Shown here piece after piece: positions 24,855-36,512 of a stretch of 64,000 bases of DNA. The position numbers and the translations under genes are program-made. A model generated the notes under the pieces. It was given only the letters and a program-made list of their open reading frames with translations, was not told where the DNA came from and made no database searches. Numbering within the stretch: the first letter of the stretch is position 1; the number at the start of each line of letters is the position of its first letter. Where the stretch lies: assembly GCF_016906535.1 (NCBI RefSeq), contig NC_057379.1, positions 1,488,001 to 1,552,000 on the forward strand. The letters run 5' to 3'. The DNA is from Rhizoctonia solani. Taxonomy: Eukaryota > Basidiomycota > Agaricomycetes > Cantharellales > Ceratobasidiaceae.

Positions 24855-24971
24855 ATGGATTCCGCTGTCGTCTACACCTACTCCTTCACCTCTGCTCCCG
24901 AGGTCGAGCAACCAGTTGACCAAGAGGTTTCCAGCAGGAATGGGTCGAGTTCATACTGCGTAATCGCATAA
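24855..24971 (+). CDS. mating-pheromone precursor 1, 38 aa, CaaX end CVIA
   Basis: Single-exon gene. The protein starts MDSAVVYTYSFTSAPEVEQP and ends SSRNGSSSYCVIA. The C-terminal CVIA is a CaaX box: family knowledge says the Cys is farnesylated, VIA is removed and the Cys carboxymethylated, giving a lipopeptide secreted by a STE6-type transporter and sensed by a STE3-type receptor. The length (38 aa), acidic middle (PEVEQPVDQE) and charged residue a few positions before the tail (Arg28) fit basidiomycete precursors; the mature peptide probably starts between Glu24 and Asn29. It shares 32 of 38 residues with the gene at 26952. No receptor gene is visible in the window. Confidence 0.85.
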   Translation: MDSAVVYTYSFTSAPEVEQPVDQEVSSRNGSSSYCVIA

Positions 24972-26951
24972 ACCTGAAATATTCGTTAAAATAACTTCGT
25001 TCTTATCTCATAATCTTTTTTGGATTGGGTGTATCATTGTAGGCTGTTTGTACTTGTAATTCTGGGCGGATCCATCCTGTATGTGACATATCTGCATGTG
25101 AACTTCTTAATAGAGAATCAATTCTGGTATTCCGGCTCTTATGGTTGGGTATAGCCAAAAATATTGATTGCTATACATAGCTTTCTATTCGAAGGAAGAG
25201 AAACTATATATACAACGTTTGGGTTTGAGTGATATAATTACCGACAGAAACTATCTTTAGTTGACGAACGACCAACGGTCGCTGTGGAATCCAGAAGGGA
25301 CACTCGTATGCAGGAATCCGCCCTCCATTCGAGAGTCATAGCATTGTACTCGACCCACCCACTTTGGAAGAATAACTCTTTGGTGAGGTTATTCGGCAAA
25401 GTCCATGAGGTGTATCGAATTTTATCCTCTGAGTTTGAAGTTAACGACAGTGCAGCAACACAATGGAGCTCTTTAGGCGTAGACATAGTCGGTCCATCCG
25501 CAACCGGATTGGCCGTATGTTGATGGCGCACAATCGCTTTAGATTATATTGATAAATGGGCTAGTACTTTAGCGCGATCGCGAGCTGATTGATTAAAGAC
25601 TTTTGGGGTTTAATATATTAAGCGCTCCGGGCTTTATCACACGTCATACGTTCGCCGCTTGCAATACAATGTGATTTTAGCAGTGGACGTAAGCTTCTGG
25701 AGGTTTCCACATGTTTCTGCGTCCTTATGTTTGTTGGGGTCTCAGTGTAATTGTGTATCATAAAATCATCATTACCGCTAAGACCTACAAGTTGTCATAA
25801 GCAATGTTGGATGTCGTAAGTAAGCGACTAATCGTCGCAGAGCGGTATTATTAGGCAGGGAAGAAAATTCAAGCACAAGAGTGAAGGGGAAACCATCGGT
25901 CTTCAGGTCCTGCAGAGCACCTGCAGAATAAGCGCCGAATACATGAGACTCCAACAGTACCGACAGTTTAAACAAAAGTTAACTATAGAGTTTGGGGAAC
26001 CATTATAGTTCATCGGAGCCCACCCAAAAGAGTAAACGTCGCGTGTCAAGTTCTACCCCAACGAACGGGCCCCAGTAGAATTGAACGGTACGATGCCAAG
26101 CTATACATTGCCTAGGACTCGTAGTCTGTTGGGTGTACAAAAATTTGGCAACAAGATGCTTCCACTATACACTGGCAAGGTATTGAGAATTTTCGTTGAA
26201 AAGTGAAAGGCCAGAGTGGATTCAACCCCTAGCCACAGAGAATTTCACATTATGAAATTCCAGCGTCTGTTGTCAAATTGGACCAAGGTGCATTATCCCG
26301 AGAAAAAACACTAGATCAAGTCACTGTACCATTTTATTCTCAAATATAACACATTGATAAACAACTCTCTCGAAAGTGGACCATACCCAGCGCATACAAC
26401 CAACATATTCAAGCTCATCGACTCGTCTTGATTAGGACACATCCGTCAATCGCGCACGTGTGCACACGCACACGTCCTATGCTCTGGGAAAATTAAATTA
26501 CCCTAATCGGTCTTCATGTGCCTCGCGCTATGCATTACTTTTTTGGAGCAATCGAAATGAAAAGCATATGCATGATCATGAGAGTATGAAGTCGCAAGGA
26601 AATAAGATTAGGTATTGTCCCTCGCTCTCTCCCTTTTCCCCTCCCCGCTCCTCAATCAGCTCTAGATTGGGCGGTACCTCGATTACGAATAATATATCTT
26701 TTATGCCCAGTGTGGCACTCGTTTTTTATTGTTGTGAGTATGCCACGCAGCGCTTCAGTCTATCATTATTGCCGTTTCCTCTTCGTCGAGTTCCATTGTA
26801 GGACATGGGCCATAGACAACAAAAGCGCTGAATCGGTATATAGAGGAGCTCGAACTGGGATCTTGAACCCCCAGTACTCTTCACTACTACAACCAGCGGT
26901 TCCTCCTCTACTCAGCTCTTTTATAAACTCAGCTCTTACTACTCTAATCAA
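24972..26951. other. spacer between the two pheromone genes
   Basis: Open frames at 25238-25531 (minus), 25284-25523 (plus) and 26460-26801 (plus) show no recognisable domain. I looked for a STE3 seven-helix receptor and saw no membrane-helix series. The stretch after 24972 (ATTCGTTAAAATAACTTCGT) resembles the stretch after the second gene, so the duplicated unit includes the 3' UTR. Confidence 0.4.
26837..26843 (+). promoter_or_regulatory. TATA box of pheromone precursor gene 2
   Basis: TATATAG 109 nt before the ATG at 26952, similar in position to the TATATAA of gene 1. Confidence 0.45.
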
Positions 26952-27068
26952 ATGGATTCCACTGCTGCCTATACCTACTCCTTCACCTCTGTTCCCGAGG
27001 TCGAGCAACCAGTTGACCAAGAGCTCTCCAGCAGGAACGGGTCGGGCTCATACTGCGTCATTGCATAA
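26952..27068 (+). CDS. mating-pheromone precursor 2, 38 aa, CaaX end CVIA
   Basis: Paralogue of the gene at 24855 in the same orientation. The protein starts MDSTAAYTYSFTSVPEVEQP and ends SSRNGSGSYCVIA, with the same CaaX box and therefore the same expected farnesyl-Cys maturation. Differences from precursor 1 are at residues 4, 5, 6, 14, 25 and 32. Only residues 25 (Leu for Val) and 32 (Gly for Ser) fall in or near the likely mature peptide, so the two could be redundant or differ in receptor preference. Synonymous third-position changes (TAC/TAT, AAT/AAC, GTA/GTC, ATC/ATT) indicate selection on the protein rather than a very recent copy. Confidence 0.85.
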   Translation: MDSTAAYTYSFTSVPEVEQPVDQELSSRNGSGSYCVIA

Positions 27069-27479
27069 ACGCATGAAACATCATACTCTTCATATTCGTT
27101 CAAAAACAAACTTCGTTCTTATCATCCCCACTTTTTTATTTCTTTTTTGGATTGGATTGGATTGATGAATTGGTTTATGGAATTTTGTGTACTTTTGTAG
27201 AGCATACATGGGAAACGCCCGTTATGTAGATTAGCGTTTTGTAGCCACACAGTTAATGGATTCATCGGCGTCGTGTCTCGCTTTCCCCCCTTATTTTCTT
27301 TTTACCAGACTGAGAATGTGTGGATTATAGCTACATATTCTAAGGAAAGAAAAAAACAAAACATCCGGTGTAAGGTGTACATGCGTTTATGACCTTGAAA
27401 GGCCCCCCCTTTTTTTATCCGTCTAAAGTTCAGCTCTGGTTGAGATCAAAATAGCCACGGACCGACTAGAATAGAGCTA
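27069..27479. other. intergenic, convergent 3' flanks
   Basis: 3' flank of pheromone gene 2 (plus) and of HOM3 (minus). The first part repeats motifs of the other pheromone 3' UTR (AAACTTCGTTCTTATC, TTTTTTGGATTGG). No coding frame. Confidence 0.5.
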
Positions 27480-29770
27480 CTATGAATAGCAAGTCACGAG
27501 CACATACACACACGGTGGCGTACCTTTTCCTCCAACACCTTCGCCTCTGACCTGTAACAGCCCTTGGTGGATGAGGTTCAGCGCCTTGACAGCATCCCGT
27601 CCCTAGACTACCATCAGCATCCACGCAACACGAACGAACGAACAAACAGTCCACCCACCTCGATAACGCAACTAATATTAATCTCGCTCGCGCCTTGCGA
27701 GATCATCTCGATATTCACACCCCCCTTGGCAAGCGTATCAAACATCCGACCGGCCACACCGACACTATGGCGCATCTGCCTGCCCACGAGGGACAAGATG
27801 GCCATCCCGGGATGGAGCGAGAGCGTGCATGTCGAGGTTGCATGCAGCTCTTGGACGACTTTAACGATCGCCTTGGGTGTTCCCCTCGGAACGACCGTCT
27901 CGGGCGTGGTAATCCCGTCCCCGAGCGTCATGGCCACCGTCGAACAGCCGCTGGATCCGGACCCGGGCTCGGCAGCGATCGCCATGCTCACGTGCACTTC
28001 GCTCGTGGAGATGAGGTCGACGATCACACCGTGTCGGTCGAGCGATCCAAAGACGCGCGCGAGAAAGCCGTGCGACCGGGTTTTGCGGTTTGAGCGCACG
28101 TTGAGGACTATGATGTGTTCTTTGATCGTCACGGCCGTCGGGAGACGTTGGTTCGACGCGTTGTAGGTGTATCCGTTGCCGTTTATGGTTGGGGGAGGCG
28201 GGCCGGCGCCCGGTAGTCCGATTGGGACGTTGCTTTTGGGTGTGCTGGGTACGAAGCTTCCTAGCGCGTCGGGGTCGGGATCGACGACTGTACCGTCGCC
28301 CGAGGGTCGTTCGACGTTTTTGATACGGATGGGGATACGAGCGCGGATAGCTTGGGCCATGGTAAACGGATGAATGACTTCCGAGCCATAATAAGTCAAC
28401 TCGGCCGCCTCGTCGGGAGAAATGTTGGACAAAAGACGCGCGGTGGGGACCTAGGTGGCGTCATTAGTATAAACTCAGCTAAAGGGCTATTGAAATTACC
28501 TTTCTTGGGTCTGCTGTAAAGATCCCATCTACTTCCTTCCATATCTGGAGTTCCCGAGCTTGTGTGCCTACCGCGGCCAGCGCGGCCAACAGATCGGTGT
28601 AGCCACGCCCGATCTGGGCCAAGAGTGAACCAGGGACCGGCCCGAAAAAGCCTGGGCAATAGAATTTTTAAGGTGAGAGCAACAAGGGTCCAGGTTGCAA
28701 GGCGTTGGATTTTTTTCGGTCCAGCGAGGTCGGTTGGGGAAACGTGGGTCAGATGGCGATTGTTTATAAGGATGAATGGATCGCACCTGTCACGACTGGT
28801 ACGCGCCTCTCGCACTGGGCAAGTCGCTCGCCGACGGCCTTGGCAACAGAGTCATAAAATGACTGGTCGAGCTGGGTGCTACCGTTTTCTAGTTCGCTCT
28901 CGAATGCGGGGACAATGCTTTCAAGGGACACAAACTCTGAATCAACGCCCTAAGAAAAGAAATCCATTAGCATGCGATCAGGGAAAAAAGTGAACATGCT
29001 GCATACACGGTCCCGCAGCACGGCAGCAACAAGCTTGCAGGCGAGCCTTTCGCCTACACCGAGAATGCTATCCCTACTTCGAACCGAGATCTCTTCAATG
29101 AGCTGAGCGGCTGCCAGGAATGCGCGAAGACTGTCGCAGTCGCGGACGATTTCGTGTTCCAACTCTCGTAGCAGGTCAGGATCGCGGATGAGCTCCCGTG
29201 CAGCGGTTACATGCTCGCTGCAAATCAGATCTACGGTACGGGAGAATGATATAGGGATAGTATTAGCAGAAACAGGGGTAGGAGGAGAGGGCTCGCGTGG
29301 AGGAGATCCCCCAGCCTTTCGTGCTGCCAGTCTGTCGAGACCAGTTCCGGGCGAGGCGGCACGAGAGAACGAGGGTGTATGTGGCTGTGAAATCCTCTTG
29401 GGCGTAGGACTCCACGGAAGCCCTCCAGAGCTCGATATCGAATTGCTGCGTGCTGGAGTGCTCAGTCCGTTGTGGGCTGGCTGGCGGAGTGCTTCGCTCG
29501 CAGCTTGCAATAGGAGATTCGTGGTCCCAAGGGCCTTGGTGGACCCTGATCGGGCAGAACAGACAAGTACTACTTTGTCCTCGGTAATATAGGCTCTACG
29601 CTTGGAGAGGAAGGGGGTGATTCTAGAGACCGCGGCGGTTACACGATAGACAGTACGCACGGAACCACTTCTTCAGCGATTTTCGCCGCAAATTTTCCAA
29701 CGCTTGTCCCGCCGAACTTTTGAATAACCCATCGTGCATTGGGCGAGTCGGGGTTTTGTAAGAGTCCCAT
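27480..29770 (-). CDS. HOM3: aspartate kinase (aspartokinase), about 651 aa
   Basis: Phosphorylates aspartate in the first step of the Thr/Met/Ile pathway. Six exons (minus): 29770-29661, 29622-29007, 28949-28787, 28651-28500, 28450-27659, 27602-27480. Motifs: QKFGGTSVGKF (residues about 17-27), VVLVCSARSGSTKALGTTNL, VPVVTGFFGPVPGS, GRGYTDLLAALAAV, LQIWKEVDGIFTADPRKVPT, ELTYYGSEVIHPFTMAQ, then two ACT domains (IIVLNVRSNRKTRSHGFLA and MAILSLVGRQMRHSVGVAGR) that in fungi bind threonine for feedback control. Odd: an insertion of about 75 Ser/Pro-rich residues after the ATTNLL region, relative to yeast Hom3, and a first intron of only 38 nt (29660-29623). An in-frame ATG at 29893 would add 41 residues; I prefer 29770 because the kinase core starts soon after. 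The last exon may have one more unseen intron (GGTACG near 27515). Confidence 0.9.
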
Positions 29771-29893
29771 TGCTGGTGGAGAGTGTGTGTCGAGGTGGTG
29801 GTCTTGCGATTGTCTCGAGTCACCACGCCAGATAGACATGCCAGCGCCATCGGCCGATGGACCCTGATCGAAGCGCCGGTGAAATTTCGGCAA

Positions 29894-30432
29894 GTCCGAT
29901 CATTAAATCCTCGATTTATGAATAACTTTATTTATGCACTCGGGTTGCTGCGTTTTGCTACAAGCCACGCAAGATCTACAAGGGGGTGTATTTTCCTCAC
30001 ATAAGTCTACCATTTGGGCTCTTGTTTGCAGTTCCATGTTGGGACGGGTTGCAAAGCCCGAAATTTACTAATCCCGGCCGCACGTCATCGGGAATCGGCT
30101 CTCGGAGCCTCTAATGGCGCGGTGATTTGCTCTCCATGCACGCGTTTTTTTAACTCTACGTGTATTACACTCCGTGTACGGTCTTCCACTCATCTCACAT
30201 CTCAATGTCGCTATGAGGAATTGGACCATTGGGCGCCTGAAGATTTTGGGCTCCATTCAGACCGCATGTAAATTCGGTACTGTCGAAGTAGACAAGACCT
30301 CATCCAAAGTGTCGTCAATTCGTTCCAAACTCAGAGAGCCATCTAAGACATAAAACGTTTCTCATCTATAAGTGTATCTATCTACCAAAATATCATAAAC
30401 CCGGCATACCAGCCGATCCTATAACCAACCAA
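29894..30432. other. intergenic between HOM3 and UGT-C
   Basis: Short frames only. Presumed HOM3 promoter (minus) and UGT-C 3' UTR. Nothing else recognised. Confidence 0.4.
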
Positions 30433-32371
30433 TCACACCAGACTCAACGCCTTTCCCAAGTTCTCCAGTCCCACATCTCCGCTCCCACCCCGCCCCAACG
30501 AATCAGAAACCACCTTGCCCAACATCCGAACATTCGCGCGCTGATGCTCTCCTCTCGGTCCTTTACTCAGCTCTAGTATGTGCTTCATCTCTTCGCGCGC
30601 TGCGTCTTGTGTGCCGACTATTTTGATTTCGGTGCCATTTCGATAGGCGGTGGACTGAGCGGGTCCAGTGCGGATTTGTAAGAGCTCAAAGCCGCAGTCG
30701 TGGACGTTGGCGATTTGCATGGCGTTGGTGGGTTGGTCGCCCTATATTAATAGTTAATGATTATTTTTTTTTTGGACAAAGGGACTGAAACTGACCATGA
30801 ATGGCCAAAAGATAAACGGAACACCGCGTACAAGTGCCTCAGTAGACGAGTTCCATCCACCATGAGATAAGAAATAATGAATCGCCTAGAACAAGACCGA
30901 TAAGCACCTTGATCGAGACTGGAACGCGGTGGGGTCCACTGTAAATTTCCGACTTACAGGATGTTCAAGTACGGCAGTTTGATTCGCCCACTTGGGGAAT
31001 ATCGCGTTCCCAGCCTCGACATGCGCATCCATCCACGCCTGATCAACACCCGCACTTTCAGAAGACAGCGCAAACACGAATTTGAACCCGGCTTTGGGAA
31101 TTTCGTCCAGGGCGGCCATGAGATGCGGTTGTGTGCTCGGGAGAGGGAAAAAGGCCGTGCCGAACGCGACGTAGATGACTGAATGCGCGCCGTGCTCGCT
31201 ATATGCGCGGTCTAGGAACTCGTTTATTGCTGATTCGTCGTCGGGTGGGCGTGGTGAGACGAGATCTACTGCGGGGCCGATGAAGAATGGTGTGACGGGG
31301 CGTTTGAACGCGGTTGATATCGAGGCGGCAGAAATAGGCTCCTGTGAATGCATACATGAGCCATGGTTTTGTCTATTGAGTTAGCATAACGCACGATCTC
31401 AAAGGTCGTGCAAAAGACAAGCTCGTCAATGTGCTTTAGCATGTTGGAGATTCGTGGAGCTAGATATACAATGAATGGTGGTATAAACGGCACCGACTGG
31501 GGGCTGAGTTCCCATTCATGGACGGCTGGCAGGCCAGGTATAGTGACCAATCGATCGCTGACGTTCTGTGATTGTTACAGAAAAGATTAAAATCACTTTT
31601 TCGGGACTCAAAAAGGAAGGAAAGCGATACTTACCTGTAAGTATAGTTTGTTTGCCTTTGTAAACAAGTCTGGCTCTTTCCTAGCGTCAAGCTGGAGCAA
31701 GCTATCGTAAACAGTTTTGCTGCACGCTTGTTCGTGACCTGTAATCCTGCAGACTCAAATCAGCCTCAGGGTAGAGTACGAAAATAATAAAACATACGAC
31801 ATTAACGATGAAGCAGGAGTTATCCACCACCCAACAACCGGAATTCCATATTTACTCTTGCACTCGAGTGCCATCCCGCCATTGAACAGGTCCTCTATCA
31901 CCAGGCTTGGTTCACCGATCGGCCCGCCATCGACTTGAGTTACACTTGCTTGCCGAATCTCGCTATCGATCCATTGGTTGAAACAGACCTCCAGATGATC
32001 GAGCATCTCAATCACGTTATTAGTAGACACCGGCGGGCCAGTTTCTGTGTCTGAGGCTGTGACAATCCTAATCCGCTTGGAGTACATGGCTGGCTGGGCA
32101 CCAATATATTTGTTCGCTCTGGATACTTCTGTAGGGTATGCGAATAGCGCTAGGATCATATATAAGCCATCATACCCCTTGAGCTGGAAGGTAGTACGAA
32201 CAAATGAACAAGTTGGGGAACTTTTCGATTAACCGCAGCGCGGTCTTCATACCTGGACGCAGGTGACCTGAAATACAGTCTGATTAGTATATTCGAGATG
32301 ATATTGAGCAACTGCTTACCCCACGAGGGACCGGGTAGGAATATAACATGTTTCAACGGAGTGACTGTCAT
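30433..32371 (-). CDS. UGT-C: family-1 UDP-glycosyltransferase, 511 aa
   Basis: GT-B-fold enzyme using a UDP-sugar donor; acceptor unknown. Exons (minus): 32371-32320, 32267-32202, 32149-31798, 31746-31635, 31565-31395, 31341-30958, 30885-30796, 30741-30433; GT-AG introns of 51-72 nt, and exon sizes identical to UGT-B. The N-terminal domain has MTVTPLKHVIFLPGPSWG and GHLRP (His19, the likely catalytic base) and VIEDLFNGG (Asp126, likely partner of the His). The C-terminal domain has [33 protein letters not shown], and the signature [19 protein letters not shown] with GDQPTNAMQ, where UDP-sugar binds. No signal peptide or transmembrane anchor is apparent. It lies across the ATG5-pheromone-HOM3 block from UGT-A and UGT-B. 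Confidence 0.92.
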
Positions 32372-33881
32372 ACTGTGGATGTGAAGCGATAGCAAAGACT
32401 GGAATGTGATAGGTGACTTGGTAGGACGTACCAGCAGTATTTATACCTTGACCAAAGTTGCCATTACAGCGCGAAATCTTAAGACGCCCTGGAAGCATGG
32501 CCGCCAGATTAGCGGCCTAACAAAACAAAACGATATCTAACACATGGCAATGTCAACAACATAAACGGTTTACACCAGGTTGTCCTACTAATTGTCATCC
32601 TTAAAATAGCCAAATACGGGGTAATTTGAACTTCGAAGTATGCGAAGCAACTCAAACGGGTGAAGCCCGTTGGAGTTTGATTTGTAGTAGCAAACTCGCA
32701 GCCCGATGCCCGCTTTGCGGCTTTAGAATCCCTGGCAGATAATTTGATGGCATTGTTTCCTCAGAACTTGTCAAGTTTTAGTATCAAGGATTTGCTGCGG
32801 GGAAACCATGTACCGTATCCACAAGCAAATCTAAAAGCATGTTTGGTCACTTCTTCCGAGACACCAGAAATTCAGACGTGTAATACACTGTATGCGCACA
32901 GAATAATAAAATTCAGTACGACACTCGAAAAATGACCACTTTTAATAAAATTCGAAATATCAATGAACTGTTGGATAGTTGTTTTTCAGTATTGATACTA
33001 AAAATAGGATGAGTCATACTACCCTTCAAGACGAATCCAACTAAAAAGGGCACACGGTTTTCAGCGTGTTGTCCTCACACAAAGAATATCGCGTTACCAT
33101 ATTGATTGCACAAGACTCGGTGCGCCGACAAGACCATTCGAAAGCAATTATCAAGCCAACCCCAGACATGCCGGTGGATGTCAGAGGTATTTGTTTTCCC
33201 AGATCCTCCGCGCGTCTCGAGCATCACCCAAAATGAAATTACATACTATAGTTCGAACTTTATACTGAAGAACTCCCGGTCTCATCTTATTGATGCTCTA
33301 AACACAAGAGATTCATCGTGCGAGTTGCGCCCAGTTTCAATATCTTGCTATGCTTTATCAAAATAGATGTTATGCACGCTGTCATCCTGATTTACTAAGT
33401 GGAGGAATCATGCTAATCATAGGTAGGCAATTTTCAATTTATAGTCATTTTCGGCTCATGAAAGCACTGATGGTTCTTCCTGGGAAGAGCTTCAAGTCTC
33501 TACTAAGAGCGTCCGGTACCTGCGCAAAGCATTCAATGAATGAATATCCCTATGTGTAATTCGTGTTACTAACCTTATCTAGATATTCAAAGATATGCTA
33601 TTTTATAACTCACACGCACAGTACACAAGATCTCCTGCAAACAATTAGTTGACGAGGTATCGTGGAATATGGGCTACTTATTGTTTTTGCATACAATCCA
33701 AGTATCAAGGTTAGTCACGCGTGCCGTGCCAAGGTTCTCGGTTATCCGAGTTCGCCGATTGAACACGTGATTGCACATTCTAGCACCGGAACGATTGGCC
33801 TTGTAAGACACGTAGGCTCAACCCAGTAGCTATCACCACCAGTTACAAAGAAGAAGAAAAACGCATCCCTCTGCATAAATT
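32372..33881. other. no gene recognised
   Basis: UGT-C promoter side, then AT-rich sequence with plus frames of 60-86 codons (32744-32935, 33106-33366, 33350-33559) of no known family. No repeats seen. Confidence 0.35.
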
Positions 33882-35027
33882 ATGTCTTTCCTCGGATATT
33901 ATACTGAAAAGCCAAAGGTTACAAGATTTCCAACCTTCCAGAGTCAATCAACTGGTCCTCAAAGCCCAAGAACTCCACCTGCAAATGTCGTGAGCCCCTG
34001 TATTCCCTCCGGTTCAAACGTGTAGTAACCATTGATATCTAATATATGCCCAGAGATGGTCGAGTACATCTAACAAAAGAGCCGCACCCAGCAAGAGTGA
34101 ATTCCATGAGGATGTTCCCAACTATCATGAACGTCCTTGCTTAGCCCCCAGTAATGTGAGGCAAGCTTAACCAGAGCCACAACGTAGAAACATAAAATCA
34201 GGGTTATCAATTATAGGATCCTTTTGTCACCCCCCAAAACTTTGATGAATATGGAGCAGAACTTGACGCCAACGCAAGGGTCTGGAAAACCTATGTAAAA
34301 GAATCAGATGAGTTTGACATGGATTTAGTGGATGGCTGGAATAGGTAAGTGTATTCATTAAAAAACTTGGCAATATATAATAATATTTTGGTACTTACAT
34401 GCACTCAGGTCTTTAGACGTAATTCTCAGTAAGTTGTTTTATTGGCTAATTTGTCACATCAATTAATAATCCATCACACAGTATTTGTGTGTCTTTTCAA
34501 AGCAAATCTCTGCGCATTTACTTATGTAGTTCTCAGGCTGCCCTTTTCTTGGCTATTTCTACCATGCAAGTGCCGCGCAGAATAAATGATTGATAAAAAT
34601 CTGACCATAGCTTTGGTGCTATAGATTTGTGCTTGAGAGCTCAAAGCTACTGCAAGAAGATCCGGCTGATGCAACAGCCCAAACCTTGGAAACAATATCC
34701 CAGACTCTACTTTTCATAGCTCATGGAAATGAGTCTATAGCTGCGCAATCAACTGGCTTGGAGGCTTTGGATATAGATAACAAAGAATTTGTTCCTGATC
34801 CTGTGGCTGTATGCATCAATGTGCTCTGGTTTCTCTCACTTGCACTCAGTGTGGCCGCATCCTTGGTAGCTATGCTTGCAAAGGAATGGTGCTACTTGTT
34901 CATGTCAGGTTGTACCAGACAACTGTGCCTACAGGCAAGAAGGCGGCAACAGCGCTGGGACGCAATGGTGAAGTGGAAGATGCCAGAGTTGTTAATGTTT
35001 CTTCTGTCATTAATGCATATGTCTCTT
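33882..35027 (+). pseudogene. DUF6535-domain membrane protein gene, cut by an LTR insertion
   Basis: Basidiomycete proteins of this family carry an N-terminal DUF6535 region with membrane helices; function unknown. Visible exons: 33882-33989, 34054-34155, 34217-34344, 34409-34428, about 34482-34525 and 34625-35027. Family marks: NARVWKTYVKESDEFDMDLV, DGWNRSLDVIL, FVLESSKLLQEDPADATAQT, NVLWFLSLALSVAASLVAML (membrane helix) and AKEWCYLFMSG, QARRRQQRWDAMVKWKMPE. The join between the fifth and sixth exons does not keep frame with any GT donor I can find, so a base may be lost there. Coding sequence ends at HMSL, where the TE-1 LTR begins (35028), so the second half of the gene is gone from this window. 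Confidence 0.75.
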
Positions 35028-35609
35028 TGTAAGTGTGTTGTTGTACACCACAGTAAGGTGGGTACTTGCTGGTGAAGGCGGGCGCTTGTGGTCGTATTAC
35101 TACACTGGCTTATGTAATCTAACTACTAAAGGCTAACTACTAACTACCTAAGTTGCTTAAGGCAACAACTATCTATCTACTGCCAATGCAAGGGGGCCTG
35201 AGGCCTGGAGGTGTGATGAGTAGGGTAAAGGGGATAACACGTTAGCAGAGCTTCTGGGGGCTGGCTACTTAGCTGGCTGGAGCCTCCTCAATGAATATGA
35301 GACAAGGTAAAATCAACTTGGGGTCTCCAAGCAATTTTCCTGCTGTATATATAGACAAAGGCGCACTATCTACATGGTCTGTGCTCATGAGAAAAGAAGT
35401 ACATGGTGGAAATAAGAATTGTGCTGCGGGTTGTGCAGAAGCGTGGATTTCTCCTAGCGCCCTTGGCACGGCATCTTGGCGCGGCATCTTGGCATAATAA
35501 GCGCCAAGATCACGTGATCTAAAAACATAAGATAAAGAGTCCATAAAAAATAGTAAAAATATCAGGAAAAATCGGCAAGTCTGATAATATAATTCTTGAG
35601 GGTGTAACA
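35028..35609 (-). repeat. TE-1 3' LTR
   Basis: Reads TGTTACACCC... on minus next to a purine tract (complement of CTGCCCCCCCC at 35610). The far end at TGTAAGTG (35028) is inferred from length (582 bp) and from resemblance to the TE-3 LTR (GGGCGCTTGTGG, TCTAACTACTAAA). TATATATAG lies near 35345. The far boundary is uncertain by some bases because no second LTR exists to compare. Confidence 0.6.
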
Positions 35610-35621
35610 CTGCCCCCCCCT

Positions 35622-36507
35622 TAAAGGCTCTTGGCGGAGTCACAAGCCTTTTTGAGCCTAGCCTGGTTAAATTGCTTAATTTCTTCTTGGCTATGCTCCA
35701 GTAGTTCCTCTGGTTCCCATGAATTGTCCTCTGGTCTGTACCCTTTCCATTTTATCAGATAAAACCATTTGCCCTGTTGTTGTTTAGAGTCAATGATTTG
35801 CTTGACCTTGTATTCTTCTTCTCCCTCTATTGTCTCAGGGGGAGGTTGTTCCAGGAATGGCTGGTTTGGTGATTTGTGGCTCCTGGATAGCAACCCAACA
35901 TAAAAGACATTGTGGATTTTTAGAGTTTCCGGTAGCTCCAGTCCCAGTCAATAGGCGTGGCTAGAGACTTTTTCAACAACTTTGAATGGGCCTAGTTGTT
36001 TGGGGTCCAATTTGTTTGAATTGGTCCTAAGTTCTATGTTCTTCCCATCTAGCCAAACCTTCTTGCCTATTGAATACTCTGGTACCGTTCCCTGACTCCT
36101 GGCCATCTGTTCTTTGCTCATTCTGAGGGCCAACTTGGCTTCTTTCCATTCTCAGGCCAATGTATCTGCTACTGCATCTGCCTCCAGGACGTTGGCTGGG
36201 ACGTTGGAAGGGTTCATTACCAGGTTACGCCCATAAACAAGTTCAAAGGGTGTTTTTCCAGTTGCTGCGTGTTTGGCATTATTGTAAGCGTATTCTGCCA
36301 AAGGCAACCAGGCAGCCCAATTGGAGTGATTGGCTGCAACGTAGGAGCGTAGGTAAAACTCAATGAACTGATTGACTCTTTCTGTTTGTCCATCTGACTC
36401 TGGGTGATATGCCAAAGAGAACGCTGGTTTGACTCCAAGCCGCTGATATAGTGCTCTCAGGAATTTCCCTGTGAAGGTGGTCCCTCAATCCAAGACGGTT
36501 TTGACAG
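35622..36507 (-). pseudogene. TE-1 pol 3' part: integrase C-terminal half and chromodomain
   Basis: Continues the integrase after the TE-2 insertion: PVKTVLD then TGA (36485-36487) where the family has the Arg of DRG, then YHPESDGQTERVNQF with the catalytic Glu, the GKKVWLDGKN region and the KIHNVFYVGLLSR motif. The C-terminal chromodomain is YKVKQIIDSK then WFYLIKWKGYRPEDNSWEPE, ending SAKSL and a natural TAA. TGA codons at 36152-36154 and 35948-35950 also break it. Chromodomains in this clade bind histone marks and guide integration. Confidence 0.85.
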
Positions 36508-36512
36508 GCAGC

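Noticed and set aside
25238..25531. Possible receptor or third pheromone gene between the two pheromone ORFs
   Set aside because: No CaaX end and no membrane helices in either strand; no support beyond an open frame.
27564..28166. 200-aa plus frame
   Set aside because: Antisense shadow of the HOM3 ACT-domain exon.
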